The notes: generated by a model not told the origin, from the sequence alone. Shown: positions 21,982-31,224, counted from the stretch's first letter. The stretch is 64,000 nucleotides of DNA from JAENVT01 sp039931555 (GCA_039931555.1 JBDTRP010000030.1:1-64000); one strand, 5' to 3'. A program made the numbers and translations.

Positions 21982-24228
21982 TCAGCCGCCGTTCGATGCC
22001 TTGACCCACGTGCGGCACGGTTGACCGCGCAGCGAACCGCAGGCCGGTGGGGCCGGCTCGGGCACATCGACACCACCCACGACAGGCAGCACGAGCTTCG
22101 AGGGATGGTCGGCGTCGCTGGCAACGGTCACCGTCTCGCCTTGGTCGATCGTGCCGAACGTCCATTCCGCACGACTGTTGCCTGGTGCATCGATCGTCAG
22201 GCGCAGCCGACTGCCGGCGCGGAACGGATGGGCGAACGGGAACAGTTCGAGTCGCACTTCAGCGAACTCGCCGACCGGCAACGAGGCGGCATCCGATTCG
22301 AGGAAGGTGTGCGCCGGGCGCAGCGCGGTGGCGCTGTCGGCCAATGCACGCTCGCTGGCGCGCAGCCAACCGCTCTGCACATAGATCTCCTGCCCGTCGG
22401 GCCGCACTTCGCTGATCGTCGCTTCGAGATCGGTGTCGGCCGACGTCGACTCGATCCACAGGTCGACGGATCCCGGACCAGCGATGACCACGTCGTTGGC
22501 GAGTGGCGGTGTGACGAAGCCGAGCCCGGTTCCGTCAGGCATCGGCTGCCAGTCGAACTGGGTGGCGACGTTCCAGATGTCGCTGCGGCTGCCCGTGTAG
22601 AACGTGGGCGGCAGCACGCTGGGGTCGGCGATGTACTTGCTTCCTCCGGGCTGGGTCAACGGCCCGTCGGTCAAGGCTCCGTTGCCGTCGAGCAGCCAGG
22701 TCGTCGCTGTCGCCGAGGGGATCGGCCACGACGGGAACTCGGCGACGAAGTTCGGCACGGGGGTGCCGGGGGAGTACGCCGGATTGCCCCCGTGCTCGAA
22801 GTCGATCCGAACCGACGGCTCGGCCTCGAACGCGGTCAGCGCCTGGTCGTAGGTGTCGCCGGCGAACCGATCCTCGTACGGTGGGAACGTCTCCACGCCC
22901 CAGATCGCCTTGCCGATCACGGGGGCGATCGCATTCAGGGGGGCCAGCGCGGGAACCTTCTTCGCCACGTAGAGCTGCAGGAACTCGAAGTACCGGCCAC
23001 TGACCGGGGGGCTGATCGACTCGGTGTGCAAGCCGTTCATCAACGAGACGTACAGGTGCGGCGAACTGGTGAACTTGTCGAGCATCGCCGGAAAGTGACC
23101 ACCGGTCTGCTCGTCCTGCCACGCGCCGGCGAGGAACACCGGCACCGTGATCTTGTCGACGAAGGTGATCGGCGCCAGCGAATCACCGAGGGCCTGCGGG
23201 TAGTACGGGTTGTTCTTGATCTCCTCCACGAGATCCGGGTTCTGCAATCGCAGCTTCTGGTTGTCGGCGCAGACGGTGTCGCCGGCGTCGGCCCGAGCCT
23301 TCGTCCACGCCTGGCCGAATGGCTTGGCCTCGTCGAACCGCTCTTGGGCAAACGTCGAGGCGAAGCCGGTGTTGAGGATGCCGCCGGGGTACAGCGTGCC
23401 CCGGAAGGTGTCGTCGATCACCGACAGCGGTGTGATCGAGTTGAGGCTCGGCGGCTGCGTTGCGGCGACGAACAGTTGCGTGATCCCGGGGTAGGAGATG
23501 CCGACCATGCCGACCTGGTGGTCGAGCACCCACGGCTGCGTCGCCACCGTCTCGATGGCGTCGTAACCATCGAGGCTCTGTACCGTCTCGAAGAAGTTGT
23601 ACGACCCACCGCTGCAGCCACTGCCGCGCATGTTGACTCCGACGTAGGCAAAGCCCATGGTCGTGTAGATCTGGGCGAGTCGGGCGCTGTCGGGATCACT
23701 GGGCTGGTAGCCGCTGTACTCGACGACCGTGGGGTACGGGCCCTGGTCGGCCGGGCCCGGCAGGATCACGTTGGCACTCAGCGTCGTGCCGTCGCGTGTG
23801 GTGATGTACCCGAACCCCTCGGCCAACTTCGGCTGGCTGGAGTAGAACTCTGCGGGCGGGTTGACGGCCGGGTCGGCGACGGAGACCGCGTCACTGATCT
23901 CGGTGGCGCTGGTGATCGTGTACCCATCGCCCGGCTCGAGGTTGCGGAACAGCAGCGAGCCCTGCTGGTCGACGGTGCCTTTGACGACCTCGCTGCCATC
24001 TCGGTTGGCGGCCAGCGAGTCGCCCGGCGATGCGCCGAGCACGGCGATCTGGTCGGTGCCCGGCTGCACGACGAACGTGGCCTTCACGTGCGGCAGCGTT
24101 GTAGGAGTCGCGGTGGTGGCGGTTGTCTGATGGGCCGGGGCGTTCGAGGTTGACGCGCTGCCGTCGGAACCGGAGCAGCCGGCGATCAACGCCGCGGCAG
24201 CCAGGAATATCACAAACTTGGAGCGCAT
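21982..24228 (-). CDS. CocE/NonD family hydrolase, lipoprotein
   Basis: 748 residues. The N-terminus MRSKFVIFLAAAALIAGCSG is a lipoprotein signal with lipobox Cys18, followed by a Thr/Ala/Pro-rich linker. The alpha/beta hydrolase domain of the X-Pro dipeptidyl-peptidase/cocaine esterase type has the nucleophile in VGISYPG near residue 245, an oxyanion-type VNMRGSGCSGG near 194 and a His in NGLHTES near 398. A C-terminal jelly-roll domain ends the protein. It acts outside the membrane on esters or peptides, substrate unknown. ATG 24228 follows AACAAT plus 6 nt. Confidence 0.85.
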   Translation of the reverse strand: MRSKFVIFLAAAALIAGCSGSDGSASTSNAPAHQTTATTATPTTLPHVKATFVVQPGTDQIAVLGASPGDSLAANRDGSEVVKGTVDQQGSLLFRNLEPGDGYTITSATEISDAVSVADPAVNPPAEFYSSQPKLAEGFGYITTRDGTTLSANVILPGPADQGPYPTVVEYSGYQPSDPDSARLAQIYTTMGFAYVGVNMRGSGCSGGSYNFFETVQSLDGYDAIETVATQPWVLDHQVGMVGISYPGITQLFVAATQPPSLNSITPLSVIDDTFRGTLYPGGILNTGFASTFAQERFDEAKPFGQAWTKARADAGDTVCADNQKLRLQNPDLVEEIKNNPYYPQALGDSLAPITFVDKITVPVFLAGAWQDEQTGGHFPAMLDKFTSSPHLYVSLMNGLHTESISPPVSGRYFEFLQLYVAKKVPALAPLNAIAPVIGKAIWGVETFPPYEDRFAGDTYDQALTAFEAEPSVRIDFEHGGNPAYSPGTPVPNFVAEFPSWPIPSATATTWLLDGNGALTDGPLTQPGGSKYIADPSVLPPTFYTGSRSDIWNVATQFDWQPMPDGTGLGFVTPPLANDVVIAGPGSVDLWIESTSADTDLEATISEVRPDGQEIYVQSGWLRASERALADSATALRPAHTFLESDAASLPVGEFAEVRLELFPFAHPFRAGSRLRLTIDAPGNSRAEWTFGTIDQGETVTVASDADHPSKLVLPVVGGVDVPEPAPPACGSLRGQPCRTWVKASNGG

Positions 24229-24350
24229 CGAACGATTGTTCCATGCCGTGCATCGAGTCCAGCATCGCGACGTGAGGCAGGTGTCACGTATCCACGAGAA
24301 TCCGCCACGCCTCTTCTCTTCCAAGGGACGGTCGCCGAAGGGAGGTGGGT

Positions 24351-24656
24351 ATGGCGACGATCATCATCGGTTCGTTGGCATTCAGCATCGGCGGCGCATT
24401 CATGCGGCCGTCTGACGGATTCACCAGGTTCTGGCCGAGCGTCGTCATCGCCGCGTGTTTCGTCACGGGCGCGGCGTTTCTTGCCCGAGCGGTGAGTCGT
24501 GGCGGGCTGAGCACGACGTTCGTGATCGGTCTCGGCATCGAGGCCGTGATCTCGGTCGGGATCGGGTTGGCCCTGCTGGGCGAGCGCCTGACCGGGCCGC
24601 AGACGGCCGGCATCGCGATCATCCTCGTCGGCTTGGTCACCCTCAAACACGGCTAG
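24351..24656 (+). CDS. SMR family transporter homologue lacking the essential glutamate
   Basis: 101 residues with four predicted membrane helices and the typical MRPSDGFTRFWPS loop after helix 1. By alignment with EmrE (SEGFTRLWPS), the essential Glu14 corresponds to Phe11 here, and EmrE Trp63 to Gly. A Glu occurs instead in the third helix (VIGLGIEAVISVG). Classical proton-coupled drug export is therefore unlikely. It may be half of a heterodimer or have another role. ATG 24351 is preceded by ggaggtg at 24341; no partner SMR gene is adjacent. Confidence 0.75.
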   Translation: MATIIIGSLAFSIGGAFMRPSDGFTRFWPSVVIAACFVTGAAFLARAVSRGGLSTTFVIGLGIEAVISVGIGLALLGERLTGPQTAGIAIILVGLVTLKHG

Positions 24657-24677
24657 CGTTGTCGCGGAGCGTGCTGA

Positions 24678-24695
24678 GGCGCCCAGGTGGGCGCC
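24678..24695. terminator. GC-rich hairpin after the SMR gene
   Basis: ggcgccca and tgggcgcc are exact complements with two central bases, so a 7-bp stem with a 4-nt loop can form 22 bp after the SMR stop. No T-tract follows. It may terminate the SMR transcript before the M20 peptidase promoter. Confidence 0.4.
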
Positions 24696-24723
24696 AGACA
24701 CTCCACTCCGCAACAATGGTCGG

Positions 24724-25815
24724 GTGCTGTCACTCGAGGCGATGTTGTCGGATCTGGAATACCTGGTGTCGATCGAGTCGCCGTCACACGACATCACCGC
24801 GATCACGCGATCGGCGGGGTCGGTCCGCGATGTGATCGAGCGTCGGCTGGGCCGTCACGCCGAACTGGTCGACAGCGATGCCGGGCCTCACGTTCACACG
24901 CGGTTCGGTCAAGCCTCCAAGGTGCTGATCGTCGGCCACCACGACACCGTCTTCCCGCTCGGGGCACTCGCCGCCCGCCCGTTCGCGGTCACCAACGGCA
25001 TGGCCACCGGGCCCGGCGTCTTCGACATGAAGGGCGGCATCGTTCTGGCCATTCACGCGTTGTCGTTGCTCGACGATCTCGACGGGGTCGAGTTGCTGAT
25101 CACGGCCGACGAGGAGGTCGGATCGAACGCGTCTCGGGCATTGATCGAGGAGCGGGCGCTGGCGTGCGGCGCCGTGCTGGTGCTGGAGCCGAGTGCCGAC
25201 GGTGGTGCCTTGAAGACAGCGCGCAAGGGCACAGGCACGTTCGAGGTGACGGTGCACGGCAAGGCCGCGCACGCTGGTCTGGAACCCGAGAAGGGGATCA
25301 ACTCGCTCGTCGCCGCGGCGCAGTTGATCACCCGCATCGCCACGTTCGGGGATCCCGAGAAGGGCACCACGGTCACCCCCACTGTTGCGACTGCGGGGAC
25401 AGCCGACAACGTCGTGCCGGCGATGACGCGGGTGCGCGTCGATGCCCGTGTGAACGTGGCGGGGGAGAAGGAGCGTGTCGAACACCTGATGAGCACGCTG
25501 TCGTCAGATGTGCCCGGCGCGGGGGTCGAGGTCTCAGGAGGTCTCGGCCGCCCACCGATGCCCGAGTCGGCATCGACCAGCCTGTTCGCAGTTGCCCAGA
25601 AGGCGGCAGCGAGCGCAGGTCTGGCTCCGGTGACTGGGATCGCCGTGGGTGGCGGCAGCGACGGAAACTTCACCGCAGCGCTCGGGGTACCGACGCTCGA
25701 CGGTCTCGGTGCGATCGGCGGTGGCGCCCATGCCGACCACGAGTTCGTTCTGGTCGACACGATGGTCGATCGCGCCCGGCTGGTGGCCGCGATCCTCGCC
25801 GAGTTGTTGCGCTAA
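24724..25815 (+). CDS. M20 family zinc peptidase (carboxypeptidase G2-like)
   Basis: 363 residues. Zinc ligands and catalytic residues are recognisable in order: His and Asp in VGHHDTVFPLG near residue 80, Asp in VFDMKGG near 102, the Glu pair in ITADEEVGSN near 133, LEPSADGG near 158 and the last His in IGGGAHADHEFV near 340. A lid domain with GKAAHAGLEPEKGINS follows the first half. It would hydrolyse an N-acyl amino acid or C-terminal glutamate. GTG start at 24724 follows AACAAT plus 6 nt. It overlaps argG by 4 bp at the 3' end. Confidence 0.85.
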   Translation: MLSLEAMLSDLEYLVSIESPSHDITAITRSAGSVRDVIERRLGRHAELVDSDAGPHVHTRFGQASKVLIVGHHDTVFPLGALAARPFAVTNGMATGPGVFDMKGGIVLAIHALSLLDDLDGVELLITADEEVGSNASRALIEERALACGAVLVLEPSADGGALKTARKGTGTFEVTVHGKAAHAGLEPEKGINSLVAAAQLITRIATFGDPEKGTTVTPTVATAGTADNVVPAMTRVRVDARVNVAGEKERVEHLMSTLSSDVPGAGVEVSGGLGRPPMPESASTSLFAVAQKAAASAGLAPVTGIAVGGGSDGNFTAALGVPTLDGLGAIGGGAHADHEFVLVDTMVDRARLVAAILAELLR

Positions 25816-27158
25816 GCGGGCGAGTCGTCGCTCGACGCACCGTCGGTCAACTCCATGAGCCCACCACCGGTCAGCGTGCCGGCCTTGCGGTAGACGTCGA
25901 GCTTGCTGCGGCTGTCGTCGATGTCGAGGTTGCGCATCGTGAGCTGACCGATGCGATCGAGGGGCCCGAACGCGGCATCGTCGACCTTCTCCATGCTCAG
26001 GCGCTCGGGGGCGTACGTGAGGTGTGGCCCGGTGGTGTCGAGGATCGAGTAGTCGTCGCCGCGGCGCAGCCGCAACGTGACCTCACCGGTGACCGCCGCG
26101 CCGACCCATCGCAACAGGGGCTCGCGCAGCATCAGGCTCTGCGGGTCGAACCAACGTCCTTCGTAGAGCAGCCTGCCGAGTCGCCGGCCCATCGTGCGGT
26201 AGTTCTCGATCGTGTTCTCGTTGTGGATCGCGGTCACGAGGCGCTCGTAGGCGATGTGCAACAACGCCAGCCCAGGGCCCTCGTAGATGCCGCGGCTCTT
26301 GGCCTCGATGATCCGGTTCTCGATCTGGTCGCTCATGCCGAGACCGTGCCTGCCGCCGATCACATTGGCCTCTTGTACCAACTCGAGCTGCGATTCGAAC
26401 TCCTTGCCGTTGAGTGTGACCGGCCACCCCTCGTGGAACCCGATGGTCACGGTCTCGGTGGCGATCGCCACGTCGTCGCGGTAATGGGCCACGCCCATGA
26501 TCGGCTCGACGATGTCCATCGACGTGCCGAGCTCCTCGAGCGACTTGGCCTCGTGGGTAGCGCCCCAGATGTTGGCGTCGGTCGAGTACGCCTTCTCGGT
26601 GCTGTCGCGGTACGGCAGGTCGTGGGCGATCAGGAACTCGCTCATCTCCTTGCGGCCGCCGAGCTCGGTGACGAAGTCGTTGTCGAGCCACGGCTTGTAG
26701 ATCCGCAGGTTGGGGTTGACGAGCAGGCCGTACCGGTAGAAGCGCTCGATGTCGTTGCCCTTGTAGGTGCTTCCGTCGCCCCAGATGTCGACCCCGTCGT
26801 CGTGCATCGCCCGCACCAGCAGCGTGCCGGTGACAGCACGCCCGAGTGGCGTGGTGTTGAAGTAGGTTCGCCCGGCGGTGCTGATGTGGAAGGCACCGCA
26901 CTGCAGCGCCATCAGGCCTTCGCGGACGAGCTCGGCGCGACAATCGATCAGCCGGCCCAGTTCGGCGCCGTACTGCTTGGCGCGGCCTGGCACGCCACTG
27001 AGGTCGGGCTCGTCGGCCTGGCCGAGGTCGGCCGTGTACGCATACGGCAGCGCCCCGTGGTGACGCATCCAGGCAACGGCCGCCGAGGTGTCGAGGCCGC
27101 CACTGAAGGCAATCCCTACTCGCTCGCCCTTGGGGAGTGTGGTCAGCACCTTCGACAT
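25812..27158 (-). CDS. argG: Argininosuccinate synthase, long E. coli-type form
   Basis: 448 residues. It joins citrulline and aspartate with ATP in arginine synthesis. The P-loop-type ATP motif is FSGGLDTS (residues 17-24), followed by AYTADLGQ, and the sequence carries TTPLGRAVTGT and DIWGDGSTYKGNDIERF, typical of the longer E. coli-type ArgG rather than the 400-residue form common in actinobacteria. ATG 27158 is chosen by comparison with E. coli ArgG; a GTG at 27164 is possible. It is divergent from glgA; no other arginine gene is nearby. Confidence 0.93.
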   Translation of the reverse strand: MSKVLTTLPKGERVGIAFSGGLDTSAAVAWMRHHGALPYAYTADLGQADEPDLSGVPGRAKQYGAELGRLIDCRAELVREGLMALQCGAFHISTAGRTYFNTTPLGRAVTGTLLVRAMHDDGVDIWGDGSTYKGNDIERFYRYGLLVNPNLRIYKPWLDNDFVTELGGRKEMSEFLIAHDLPYRDSTEKAYSTDANIWGATHEAKSLEELGTSMDIVEPIMGVAHYRDDVAIATETVTIGFHEGWPVTLNGKEFESQLELVQEANVIGGRHGLGMSDQIENRIIEAKSRGIYEGPGLALLHIAYERLVTAIHNENTIENYRTMGRRLGRLLYEGRWFDPQSLMLREPLLRWVGAAVTGEVTLRLRRGDDYSILDTTGPHLTYAPERLSMEKVDDAAFGPLDRIGQLTMRNLDIDDSRSKLDVYRKAGTLTGGGLMELTDGASSDDSPA

Positions 27159-27167
27159 AGACACGAG

Positions 27168-27186
27168 ACGCTACCGGCCGTACGCT
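27168..27186. promoter_or_regulatory. Back-to-back -10 elements between argG and glgA
   Basis: TACGCT (plus, 27181-27186) lies 7 nt before the glgA GTG. TAGCGT (minus, 27168-27173) lies 9 nt before the argG ATG. Only 7 bp separate the two hexamers, so the promoters must overlap on opposite strands. Confidence 0.5.
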
Positions 27187-27193
27187 GCGGCTC

Positions 27194-28591
27194 GTGAAGG
27201 TCCTGTTCGCCTCGGCCGAGTTCGCACCGTTGGCGAGGGTCGGCGGCCTCGCAGCAGCAGCGGCCGGCTTGGTGGCAGAACTGCGCCGTCAGGATGTCGA
27301 CGTGCACGTGGTCGTGCCCGACTACTTCGCGACCCCGCTGCTCGACGAGTCGGTCACGACCCTCGATGTGCCGGAATGGGCGGGCCCGGCCACGGCGCGC
27401 ACCGGCTCGCTCGCCGGGATCGGCGCCATCACGCTGATCGATGCGTTCGGCGTGCGCAAGAGCCATCCGTACCTCCAGCCCGACGGTCACGGTTGGCCCG
27501 ACAACGACCGCCGGTTCATGGCCTTCTCCGCCGCACTCGGCGCGCTGACCGAGGTGACGCATCCCGATGTGCTGCATCTCAACGACTGGCACACATGCGT
27601 CGCGTTGGCGCACATCGCCGAGCTGCCCCCGACCATGCTGACGATCCACACCCTCGGCTACCAGGGTCGCACGAACCCGGGTTGGCTGATGACCCTGCCG
27701 AAGCGGGTCGAGGCGTTCGAGCAGTGGGGTGACTGCAACCCGTTGCTCGGCGGTATCCGCCTGGCCGACGTGGTCGTGGCGGTCAGCCCGAACTACGCAG
27801 CAGAGATCACGACGCCGCAGGGCGGCTTCGGCCTCGACGCGCCGCTGCGCGAGCGCGGCGACCGCCTGGTCGGCATCCTGAACGGGATCGACGCCGATGA
27901 ATGGGATCCTTGCACCGACCCCCACCTGCCAGTGACGTACTCGGCAGGCGATGTGGCAGCCAAGGCGACGATCCGTGCCGACTTGCTGGCGCGCTACGGC
28001 TTGACCGACGGTGGCGGTCCGCTCTTGACGATGGTCACCCGCCTCGCCGAACAGAAAGGCGTCGATCTGCTCGTGCCGCTGACGCCGTTCCTGCGGCGGC
28101 TCGGCGCCTCGCTGATCGTGCTCGGCGATGGCGAGCAGGGGCTGGCCGACGCCCTCGCCGACGCGGCGATCGCGTACCCGCATGAGGTGGCGTTCGTGCG
28201 CGGCTACGACGAGGCGCTGGCCCATCAACTGTTCGCCGGCGCCGACGTGTTCGCCATGCCCAGCCGGTTCGAGCCGTGCGGCCTGGCGCAGATGCAATCG
28301 ATGCGCTACGGCACCCTGCCGTTGGTGACCGACGTGGGGGGCTTGCACGACACCGTCATCGACGTTGACGACGCACCCTCTCGCGGCACGGGCATCGTGG
28401 TGCCCGACGCCAGTTCGGTCGCGCTGATGGACGGGTTGCACCGCATGGTGAAGGCCTACGCGCAGCCCCGCCGCCGTGCGGCGATGCAACGTCGTGGGAT
28501 GGCCGTCGACTGGTCGTGGAAGCGCCCGGCCGCGGCCCACGTCGACTGGTACCGGCGCCTGCTCGCCGAACCAGCCGCGCGAAGCGTCTAA
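27194..28591 (+). CDS. glgA: Glycogen synthase, GT5 family
   Basis: 465 residues. It transfers glucose from ADP-glucose to growing alpha-1,4-glucan. The N-terminal domain begins VLFASAEFAPLARVGGL, where the usual K-x-G-G-L substrate loop has Arg instead of Lys. The C-terminal domain carries LLTMVTRLAEQKGVDLL near residue 278 and MPSRFEPCGLAQMQSMRYG near 354, with the catalytic Glu in the latter. Start is GTG 27194 after TACGCT plus 7 nt. It is followed 11 bp later by glgC, so the two first steps of glycogen synthesis are together. Confidence 0.93.
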   Translation: MKVLFASAEFAPLARVGGLAAAAAGLVAELRRQDVDVHVVVPDYFATPLLDESVTTLDVPEWAGPATARTGSLAGIGAITLIDAFGVRKSHPYLQPDGHGWPDNDRRFMAFSAALGALTEVTHPDVLHLNDWHTCVALAHIAELPPTMLTIHTLGYQGRTNPGWLMTLPKRVEAFEQWGDCNPLLGGIRLADVVVAVSPNYAAEITTPQGGFGLDAPLRERGDRLVGILNGIDADEWDPCTDPHLPVTYSAGDVAAKATIRADLLARYGLTDGGGPLLTMVTRLAEQKGVDLLVPLTPFLRRLGASLIVLGDGEQGLADALADAAIAYPHEVAFVRGYDEALAHQLFAGADVFAMPSRFEPCGLAQMQSMRYGTLPLVTDVGGLHDTVIDVDDAPSRGTGIVVPDASSVALMDGLHRMVKAYAQPRRRAAMQRRGMAVDWSWKRPAAAHVDWYRRLLAEPAARSV

Positions 28592-28602
28592 CCTGCCGCA
28601 AC

Positions 28603-29829
28603 ATGGCTGAGCCCAAGGTTCTCGTGGTCGTGCTGGCGGGCGGGGAGGGCAGGCGTCTGGCGCCGCTCACCGCAGACCGGGCCAAACCTGCCGTGCCCTT
28701 CGGAGGCACGTACCGAATCATCGACTTCGTCCTGTCGAACTTCGCCAACGGTCGCTACCTCAAGATCGTCGTGCTGACGCAGTACAAGAGCCACAGCCTC
28801 GACCGTCACATCAGCCAGACGTGGCGCTTCTCGACCCTGCTCGGCAATTACGTCACGCCTGTGCCTGCGCAGATGCGCAGAGGGCCGCAATGGTTCAGTG
28901 GCTCGGCTGATGCGATCTACCAGAACCTCAACCTCATCAGCGACGAGCGACCCGACATCGTGTGTGTGTTCGGCGCCGATCATATCTACCACATGGACCC
29001 GCGCCAGATGGTCGAGTACCACCAAGCGGTCGGCGCCGGCGTGACCGTCGCGGCGATCCCGGTTGCGGTCGGCGAGGCGTCGCAGTTCGGTATCATCCAG
29101 GCCTCCGATACGGGCAAGATCATCGCCTTCCACGAGAAGCCGGCCGAGCCACCGACCATCCCGGGCGATTCGTCGCGTGCCCTGGCGTCGATGGGCAACT
29201 ACGTCTTCGACACCCAGACGCTGATCGACGTGGTCAGCCCGACGGGCACCGACTCCATCGCCACCGACATCGGCGGCGACGTGATCCCCATGCTGACCCG
29301 GGAGGGCGTGGCGCACGTGTACGACTTCTCGACCAACAACGTCCCCGGCCAGGCCGAGCACGAACGCGGCTACTGGCGCGATGTCGGGAGCCTCGACGCC
29401 TACTACGAGGCCAACATGGATCTGATCGCGCCCGTGCCTCCGTTCAGCTTGTACAACTCCGAGTGGCCGGTCTACAGCCTGCAGTTGCCGCTGCCGCCGG
29501 CCAAGATCGACCACGGTCCGGGTGGCGAGCGACCGGCCATCGACCACAGCTTGCTGTGCGCCGGCTCGATCGTGTCGGGTGGAACCGTCGAGCGCTCGAT
29601 CCTCGGGCCGGAGACCTATGTCGACGCATCAGCGATCGTCAGCGAGTCGATCCTCTTCCCGGGCGTGCGCGTCGGGCCGGGGGCCAGGCTGCACCGCTGC
29701 GTGATCGACAAGAACGTCAAGATCCCCGCAGGGCGATCGATCGGGCACGATCTCGAGGCCGACCGCGAGGAGTTCGTCGTCAGTGACCGCGGGGTTGTCG
29801 TGGTCGAAAAGGACCGCCGGATCAGCTGA
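28603..29829 (+). CDS. glgC: Glucose-1-phosphate adenylyltransferase (ADP-glucose pyrophosphorylase)
   Basis: 408 residues. It makes ADP-glucose from glucose-1-phosphate and ATP, the committed step of glycogen synthesis. The nucleotidyl-transferase domain has VVLAGGEGRRLAPLTADRAK (residues 9-28) and KPAVPFGGTYRIIDF, GSADAIYQN near 104 and FGADHIYHMDP near 126. The left-handed beta-helix at the C-terminus includes VSGGTVERSILGP and VRVGPGARLHRCVIDKNVKI. TAACCT, built on the glgA stop codon, lies 8 nt before the ATG, so it may have its own promoter as well as read-through from glgA. Confidence 0.95.
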   Translation: MAEPKVLVVVLAGGEGRRLAPLTADRAKPAVPFGGTYRIIDFVLSNFANGRYLKIVVLTQYKSHSLDRHISQTWRFSTLLGNYVTPVPAQMRRGPQWFSGSADAIYQNLNLISDERPDIVCVFGADHIYHMDPRQMVEYHQAVGAGVTVAAIPVAVGEASQFGIIQASDTGKIIAFHEKPAEPPTIPGDSSRALASMGNYVFDTQTLIDVVSPTGTDSIATDIGGDVIPMLTREGVAHVYDFSTNNVPGQAEHERGYWRDVGSLDAYYEANMDLIAPVPPFSLYNSEWPVYSLQLPLPPAKIDHGPGGERPAIDHSLLCAGSIVSGGTVERSILGPETYVDASAIVSESILFPGVRVGPGARLHRCVIDKNVKIPAGRSIGHDLEADREEFVVSDRGVVVVEKDRRIS

Positions 29830-30337
29830 CCGGATCGGGTGGGGCCACCAGTCGGTACATGCCCGCGAGCGAGGCAACGCTGATGCAGAGCGCGGCGCCG
29901 GCGAGCACCAGTTCCACGACTGCGATCCACCGAACCCTGCCGAGGTCGCCGGCGCCGATGGCCGCGCCGATGGCCGCCGTGGCCACGCCGAAGTACGGAG
30001 CGAACCGCCAGTTGGAGATCGCCGCGTACATCACCAGCAAGGGCGCGTAGAACGGCAGGAGGTTCAACAGCAGGTTGCACGGTTCGGCGTCGGCACCCAG
30101 CCACCACGTCGACAGTCCGATCACCCGAGACGACTCCCAGACGGCGACGAGACCGACGATGACCGCGGCCCATCCGACGCCGAACACCAGCCGCCATACG
30201 GGTGTCAGCTGGCCGGCTCGTCGGGGTGCTTCGACCCATTGCGTGTCGCTCTTGTCGGGGTCCTCCGGCTCGTCGTCGTACCCCAACGGCTCCACGGGTT
30301 CCACGGGCTCAGCTTGAGCGGGCGCACCGGGATCCAT
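29822..30337 (-). CDS. Membrane protein of unknown function
   Basis: 171 residues: an acidic, Pro-rich N-terminal tail of about 50 residues (MDPGAPAQAEPVEPVEPLGY at the start), then four hydrophobic helices, for example LVFGVGWAAVIVGLVAVW, LLNLLPFYAPLLVMYAAI and AVVELVLAGAALCISVASLA. No family recognised. ATG 30337 is selected because TATGGT lies 7 nt upstream (30345-30350); the ATG at 30349 is part of that hexamer. The 3' end overlaps glgC by 8 bp in convergent orientation. It is divergent from the glycosyltransferase gene. Confidence 0.75.
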   Translation of the reverse strand: MDPGAPAQAEPVEPVEPLGYDDEPEDPDKSDTQWVEAPRRAGQLTPVWRLVFGVGWAAVIVGLVAVWESSRVIGLSTWWLGADAEPCNLLLNLLPFYAPLLVMYAAISNWRFAPYFGVATAAIGAAIGAGDLGRVRWIAVVELVLAGAALCISVASLAGMYRLVAPPDPVS

Positions 30338-30344
30338 CGCTGGC

Positions 30345-30350
30345 ACCATA
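30345..30350 (-). promoter_or_regulatory. -10 element deciding a start
   Basis: TATGGT on the minus strand, 7 nt before ATG 30337. The ATG inside the hexamer itself would be misread as a start. Confidence 0.5.
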
Positions 30351-30395
30351 CCGGGCGACAGGCGACACGAGGGTGCGCCAGACTACCCTTGCGCA

Positions 30396-31160
30396 ATGGC
30401 AGCCGAGCGGGCGACTCCCTTCACGAAGCTCAGCGTCTTCTTCCCGATGTGGAACGAAGAGGCCTACATCGATCGAGCGATCGAGACCGCCACGACCGAG
30501 TGCCGCTCGTTGCAGCAGCGCAACGAGATCCTCGACTATGAACTGATCATCGTCGACGATGCCTCGACCGATCACACCGGCAAGTTGGCCGACGAGATGG
30601 CTGCTGCCGATCCGCACGTCCGTGTCGTGCACCATCCCGTCAACCGCAAGCTCGGTGGCTCGATGAAGACCGGCTTTGCCGCCGCAACAGGAGACGTGGT
30701 GCTGTACAGCGACGCCGATCTCCCGTTCGACATGGCCGAGGTGTCGCGGGCCATCCGGCTGATGCGCTACTACGACGCCGACATCGTCAGCGCGTTCCGG
30801 TTCGACCGCACGGGCGAAGGGTCGCTGCGCACCGTGTACACGTTCTTCTACAACTTCTTGATCCGGCGCCTGTTCGGGGTGCGGATGCGCGACATCAACT
30901 TTGCGTTCAAGCTGTGCCGCCGGTCGATCTTCGACGACATCTCGCTGCGCAGCGAGGGGTCGTTCATCGATGCCGAACTGATCATCCGGGCCAACAAGCT
31001 GGGCTTCAACGTCATCCAGTTCGGGGTCGACTACTTCCCCCGGACCCGTGGCGAGAGCACCCTGGCGTCGGGCAGCGTGATCCGCAAGATCGTCAGCGAG
31101 ATGGTGCAACTGCGACGTGAGCTCCGTGACCTACGACCGGTCGTCCGGCCGTTCAACTGA
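30396..31160 (+). CDS. Family 2 glycosyltransferase (polyprenol-phosphate sugar transferase-like)
   Basis: 254 residues, a GT-A fold without membrane segments. It has LSVFFPMWNEEAYIDRAIE at the start, the nucleotide-binding YELIIVDDASTDHTG near residue 50 and the metal motif VVLYSDADLPFD near 108. The second half (RLFGVRMRDINFAFKLCRRS, PRTRGESTLA) resembles DPM1/GtrB-type enzymes that load a polyprenyl phosphate with a sugar. The acceptor is not known. TACCCT plus 6 nt precedes the ATG. It may serve cell-envelope glycan synthesis, as the following gene is an L,D-transpeptidase. Confidence 0.85.
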   Translation: MAAERATPFTKLSVFFPMWNEEAYIDRAIETATTECRSLQQRNEILDYELIIVDDASTDHTGKLADEMAAADPHVRVVHHPVNRKLGGSMKTGFAAATGDVVLYSDADLPFDMAEVSRAIRLMRYYDADIVSAFRFDRTGEGSLRTVYTFFYNFLIRRLFGVRMRDINFAFKLCRRSIFDDISLRSEGSFIDAELIIRANKLGFNVIQFGVDYFPRTRGESTLASGSVIRKIVSEMVQLRRELRDLRPVVRPFN

Positions 31161-31224
31161 GCCTGCCCCGCCCTTTCCCGAGGAAGACGGCTGATAGATT
31201 GGGAATGAAATCCCCAGTCGGAGT

